The notes under the pieces are model-generated. The model was not told the DNA's origin and did no database searches. It saw only the letters and a list, made by a program, of their open reading frames with translations. A stretch of DNA of 20,766 bases from NCBI RefSeq assembly GCF_000003605.2, contig NW_003135967.1, positions 1 to 20,766 on the forward strand. Reading direction: 5' to 3'. The stretch comes from Saccoglossus kowalevskii (Eukaryota > Hemichordata > Enteropneusta > Harrimaniidae). Positions 20,741 through 20,766 of this stretch are shown one piece after another. Each line of letters starts with the position of its first letter. The stretch's first letter is position 1. Both the position numbers and the translations under genes were made by a program.

Positions 20741-20766
20741 CTCTCATGCTGTCTGGGTTAGCCCAG
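20741..20766. repeat. Unit 325, cut by the window edge
   Basis: The first 26 bases of a further type 3 unit, ending exactly at the end of the CTGGG/CCCAG inverted repeat. There is no decay of the repeat before the edge, so the array continues to the right. Confidence 0.95.

Larger units (their letters stand above)
1..20766. repeat. 64-bp satellite array, 324 full units plus 26 bases, no flanks
   Basis: Every line of the window is the same 64-bp unit head to tail, always in one orientation. Unit n starts at 64(n-1)+1 up to unit 70; after the four inserted bases the last partial unit starts at 20741. Any two units differ at only a few of 64 positions. GC is about 39% (25 of 64) and neither the unit nor its junction contains CG. 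Coding is ruled out: TAG at unit positions 19 and 58 is constant, and because 64 leaves remainder 1 on division by 3, all + frames hit it, leaving at most about 50 codons; on the - strand constant stops at 4, 18 and 30 leave at most about 34. The array is most likely satellite DNA (centromeric, subtelomeric or interstitial); a subrepeat block of an rDNA spacer or of a large transposon cannot be excluded without flanks. Orientation relative to any gene or centromere is unknown. Confidence 0.98.

Noticed and set aside
1-20766. CRISPR array
   Set aside because: The period is regular, but there are no unique spacers: all 64 bases repeat in every unit. No cas genes are present.
1-20766. Coding tandem repeat or small peptides
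   Set aside because: The period is not a multiple of 3, and constant stop codons interrupt all six frames within about 50 codons. The indel-bearing units do not open anything longer.
1-20766. Fungal repeat-induced point mutation
   Set aside because: Sites 15, 35 and 39 fit CpA-to-TpA changes on one strand or the other, but 17 and 18 do not, and many other CA sites in each unit are untouched.

Overview
The whole window lies inside one tandem repeat array. A 64-bp unit repeats head to tail 324 times, followed by 26 bases of a 325th copy. The sum closes: 324 x 64 + 26 + 4 inserted bases = 20,766. No flanking DNA is visible at either end, so the array is longer than the window. I see no gene, RNA gene, mobile element, CRISPR array or origin. 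The organism cannot be named. A homogeneous, non-coding satellite of over 20 kb with about 39% GC and no CpG dinucleotide points to a eukaryote, probably satellite or heterochromatic DNA assembled from long reads. The frequent ACATGTA-type words vaguely recall some marine invertebrate genomes, but that is only an impression.

Unit layout (position 1 = window base 1): 1-12 lead-in; 13-26 an imperfect inverted repeat ending in the constant TTAGCCCAG; 27-38 an AT-rich TATA-like stretch; 41-59 a strictly alternating purine/pyrimidine tract holding the perfect 14-bp palindrome ACATGTATACATGT; 60-64 linker. Coding is excluded: 64 is not a multiple of 3, so each frame meets constant stop codons. The longest open stretch is about 50 codons on + and about 34 on -.

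Nearly all variation sits at six positions: 12 (T/A), 15 (A/G), 17 (G/A), 18 (T/C), 35 (T/C) and 39 (C/T). Bases 15-18 define five unit types, coded by digit below: 1 = AGGT (122 units), 2 = AGAT (111), 3 = GGGT (78), 4 = AGGC (10), 5 = GGAT (3). Prefix x = A at 12 (12 units), suffix c = C at 35 (about 70 units), suffix t = T at 39 (3 units). The full type map is given block by block in the features (U = unit number). All counts were made by eye.

Read as a string of types, the array has history. A16-unit block near 4-6 kb is duplicated in tandem. Five-, three- and two-unit higher-order patterns occur near 2.4, 15 and 17.7 kb. A 10-unit segment at 8.1 kb is repeated exactly at 11.1 kb. Rare types from the left edge reappear in similar order near 16.7 kb. 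Type 3 is absent from the first 22 units and makes up over half of the last 14. This fits growth by unequal exchange, conversion or replication slippage acting on blocks of units. All four length errors are single-base homopolymer extensions in two small clusters, which may be sequencing error.
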